A DNA stretch of 64,000 nt from Ascaris suum (lineage: Eukaryota > Nematoda > Chromadorea > Rhabditida > Ascarididae): NCBI GenBank assembly GCA_013433145.1, contig CM024174.1, forward strand, positions 1,072,583-1,136,582. Direction: 5' to 3'. The position numbers and the translations under genes are program-made. Below, piece by piece: positions 60,906 through 64,000 of the stretch. The notes under the pieces are model-generated. The model worked only from the letters and a program-made list of their open reading frames with translations. It was not told the DNA's origin and did no database searches. Within the stretch, counting starts at the first letter, position 1; every line of letters starts with the position of its first letter.

Positions 60906-63900
60906 CACATGCGCACTATGACGGCACTATAAAGCGTTTTTGCAAAGTGAATTTACGAAGCGAATAAAAACTACGAGCAGCCAAAATCGCTTTTATGGGA
61001 TAATCGCATTGGAAATGTTGACAGAATTTGCGAAAACTATGTGATTTGAAGAAATTGTTTTTGGCGTCTCAACGACGCAACGATTGCTGACACGAACGAG
61101 GTATGAGCTGAAAATGTCCTTTCATGGACATCTGCTATTATTTGCCTTTTAGATATATAAACGCCATATATTTATAAACGAAGTTATGACGATTTTTGCA
61201 TTGCCGTAATTTACACTACAATGACCATATTTCAGTAATGAACTCATTAGCTTAGAGCATCCCTACGGACGTATATTTTTATAGATATAGCTTGCCATAT
61301 GAAGAATCAGTAAGGATGAGATTTTTCTTATATGATGCAAATGTGTATTCAATGTGAGAAACATTGTACGCTTACTTGTGCACTTTTTATAATATTTGAA
61401 AATTTATATATACTGTTAATAATCTCCAGTTTCAAATGCATTCAGAGAATCATTTTTCATGTTTTTTGCTTTAATGAGATAAGAATCGTTCAGCAATTAA
61501 AAATCTAAATAAATCAGCGAATAGTTTACTTATGCAAGTAAAATTTGATATATTGAAAGAAAAAAAGAATTTAATTTTGAATATGGAATTTATTCAAATA
61601 GGCCTCTAAACGTACTATAAGCCTAGTTTAATATTTTATCGTTAAGAATTATAATAATATTTTTTGAAAATTTGATATAGAAGTCGACGTGCGGCCACTT
61701 TAAAATACAAGTAACTGCTTGACACCTCAACTTTATACTTTATAGTTATTGGTACGTCTCAGATATATGGCTTAAACCATGTATAACGCATATCTGAATG
61801 TTACTATGCGCAGTTATATATTTGAGAATTTACCGACCTTCAAATTATCTCTGGAAGAGTTCAAAAGCACTAGCGGTTGAGTATCTTTGAAAGTGATCAG
61901 TTTTATCTATTTGAAGTTCGGTGATAAGTTGAAGAGGCCTTTTGGGAAATCTCTTTTTCACCATCGCATTTTGTATCATTCAGTTATGTATGTGATTGTT
62001 GCATGATCTTTAAGATCAAGAAAACATCACGCACAATTTGTGTTTAAAATAGGTACAAAATGCGATGGTGAAATAGTAACTGAGGACGAGGTGAAACTAA
62101 GATTTTCTGGATGTTAGCGAAGTCTGCACGGTTTCAGTGATCTTATCCCATTGGCCGAGTAGAGCCATCTTTTTGAATCTATGAAAATTTTACTCTATAT
62201 GCGAGACGCTTTCAATGAGTTTATTTCCTCGGAAATGAGCCTAACGCTTAGTAATCATATTCCATTGCCATGTTTAGGCAAAATGCAGATTTTTTTCTGC
62301 CCTAATCCCGCTTAAGGGAGGAGACGTGTGGGTCAAGTAGCTTGATTTTGCATTATCTCTCTCAGGAGGTGTTATGCGATGCCAAGGCAAAAACATTTGC
62401 GGTAATGCAAAGATGATCTCTGTACTTTACTTGCCCCAATTATAGCTATCATATGTTATTTTGCTTCACCAATTCTAGACTGCTAAATTATTGTAATATA
62501 TTTATGGAAGAAATTTTGCAGAGAGTCTGACGTCGAAGCCATCAATCACTACTCTAGAGTGTATGATGCAACAATCAGACTTACTGGAGACATTTTTCTC
62601 CAAAATGCCATTCGGAAAATGTGAATAGTTGCATAAGAATGCGGTGGAAACTTTGCGCGATTACCTCATTAGGAAAAGCATTAAGGTGCTCGTCGACGAT
62701 ATGTAAAAGCCGAATGGCTATATAGGAGTGGCCTCATAAGGAACCGCTCATTCGTGCACTCTTGTGTTTTCCGCTTCGTCTGTTAACCATATTCGAATGA
62801 AAACCTCAATTCACCAAGTTGTTACTTCATTCGTTATTCAACAATATTAAAGAATGCTGTAATTTATGTTTATTTTTAAATTATTTTTCAAAAAATGTTT
62901 AGTGATAATAATCGCGCTCTTTAACAATAGTGATGATATGATAACATTAAATTACCGACGATAAAATACTAGTCGCAATGATTCTGAATGCTAATATTTT
63001 AAATTTTTAAATATTTTAGAGGTGATTTATTATTTCGACACCGGAAATTCACGTTTTAATATTTAATTGACATCAATTTCAGTTGAATATTTAGCGTTAA
63101 GATTTGTAATATGAAATGAACTCGACTATAGTCACGTAGGAGAACTATATGGATCATCAAATTTTTGCAAATCTCAATTCTTTTGATCAAATCTTTCGTA
63201 TAATAGTGAATTTTCAATAAATAAAATGTTTAACACTTTCCTTACATTCCTATAAGTTGTTGATATTTCTGAAAGAAATTTCCTCGTTAGGATGTATAGA
63301 TGATTTCTGCCGAGAGAGTTTTCAGCTCAAAACCTAGAATCAATCAAAGGAACTTAATGCACGCATAAAATATTTTATTTTTTATTTTCGATATTAGCTT
63401 TGACGTAGAGTTGGCACAACAATAACCGAATGCTCCATTATCAGCTATTAATGATCAGCACATTACCAATCAACAACTGTTATCAACTAGAAAATAATTT
63501 TCTAGAGAAAAACCTGCATATAGAATATCTTTTAATGTAACGAGTGAAGAGGGGTGCTAAGTAGATTAGAATGGAAAATCTATATAGCTCAGTAATTTTG
63601 CTGCTGGCTAAATAATTCTTCAGCACGCTTTCAATCAATGAGCTCATCGAATTGCTTGAAATGATGTTGGCTGTCTGAAAAAAAAACGGCTAAATCGTTG
63701 ATTAAATTGAATGCAACAGATATGAATATAAAAGTTTTAGGACTTAACCATAATATTTCATTTCATATTTTCTATCATTTCATTTTCATTTCTATCGTTA
63801 ATATTTCATTTTCTATAAAATTGCTTTCCGACATCGTATCTACAGGCATAGATGTATGTTGTTGTTGCAAACCGTTTGTCCGTTGGTCAATATCGGTTCA

Positions 63901-64000
63901 GGAACCATTGAAGTAGCTATGAAATTTGATGAGTATAAACTCCATCATAGAATAACTTGCCGATATTTTATATTGAGATATCAGCTCTCAACGGTGTGTA
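60906..64000. other. No gene seen apart from the inverted-repeat element
   Basis: AT-rich, with short moderately GC stretches at 62080-62170 and 62640-62770 that contain no splice-supported frame longer than about 30 codons. Confidence 0.5.
61956..62073. repeat. Inverted-repeat element, 20-bp perfect ends, 118 bp overall
   Basis: Left end TTTCACCATCGCATTTTGTA at 61956-61975 is the exact reverse complement of 62054-62073. The 78-bp centre is AT-rich with a small GATCTTTAAGATC palindrome. Size and ends fit a MITE-like element or a foldback; no clear target-site duplication is visible. Confidence 0.75.

Noticed and set aside
59723..60908. Open frames up to 223 codons on both strands
   Set aside because: They translate the CA/ACAG repeat; simple words without stop codons stay open in all frames.

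Overview
The window looks like AT-rich animal nuclear DNA, most likely from a nematode. Coding sequence comes as short exons bounded by GT...AG introns whose acceptors are T-rich and end in CAG or TAG. A few inferred introns are only about 42 nt long, and several intergenic and intronic tracts are simple or degenerate tandem repeats. I found no operons, ribosome-binding sites, rRNA, credible tRNA or CRISPR. The animal assignment rests on two recognisable protein families. The nematode assignment is inference from intron style and base composition.

Two genes can be read with confidence. (1) On the + strand, 30524-39579, seven exons encode the C-terminal 376 residues of a Son-of-sevenless (SOS) Ras exchange factor: the end of the catalytic-domain flank, the conserved KSPGIKP element, a proline-rich tail with several PxxPxR/K motifs for Grb2/Drk-type SH3 domains, and the family's terminal LPPKTYKR motif. 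All exon phases join. The catalytic exons are not visible in the 30 kb upstream. (2) On the - strand, 51611 down to at least 47479, eight exons with matching phases encode 300 residues: a signal peptide, a helical N-terminal region and one MAM domain (about residues 142-298). A probable terminal exon lies at 45437-45338. The two genes converge on 39.6-45.3 kb, which holds weaker exon candidates on both strands.

Region by region: 1-14 kb is mostly AT-rich non-coding DNA with tandem repeats (5.43-5.57, 6.17-6.40 kb), G runs and weak ORFs. 14.86-15.15 kb has a 97-codon ORF with a C-terminal membrane segment. 18.68-19.16 kb (-) has a 157-codon ORF with a signal-like N terminus. 20.0-26.4 kb holds several splice-bounded or purine-biased coding candidates on the - strand that do not join into one clean gene. 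27-30.4 kb is mostly repeats and ambiguous open frames. 30.5-39.6 kb is the SOS tail. 39.6-45.9 kb is the convergent interval. 45.3-51.6 kb is the MAM gene. 52-64 kb is mostly non-coding, with a 1.2-kb CA/ACAG-rich tract (59.7-60.9 kb) that is internally duplicated, and a small element with 20-bp inverted ends (61.96-62.07 kb).

Functional picture: SOS normally links receptor tyrosine kinases, through an SH3/SH2 adaptor, to Ras. The MAM protein is predicted to be secreted or extracellular. Nothing in the window ties the two together beyond proximity.
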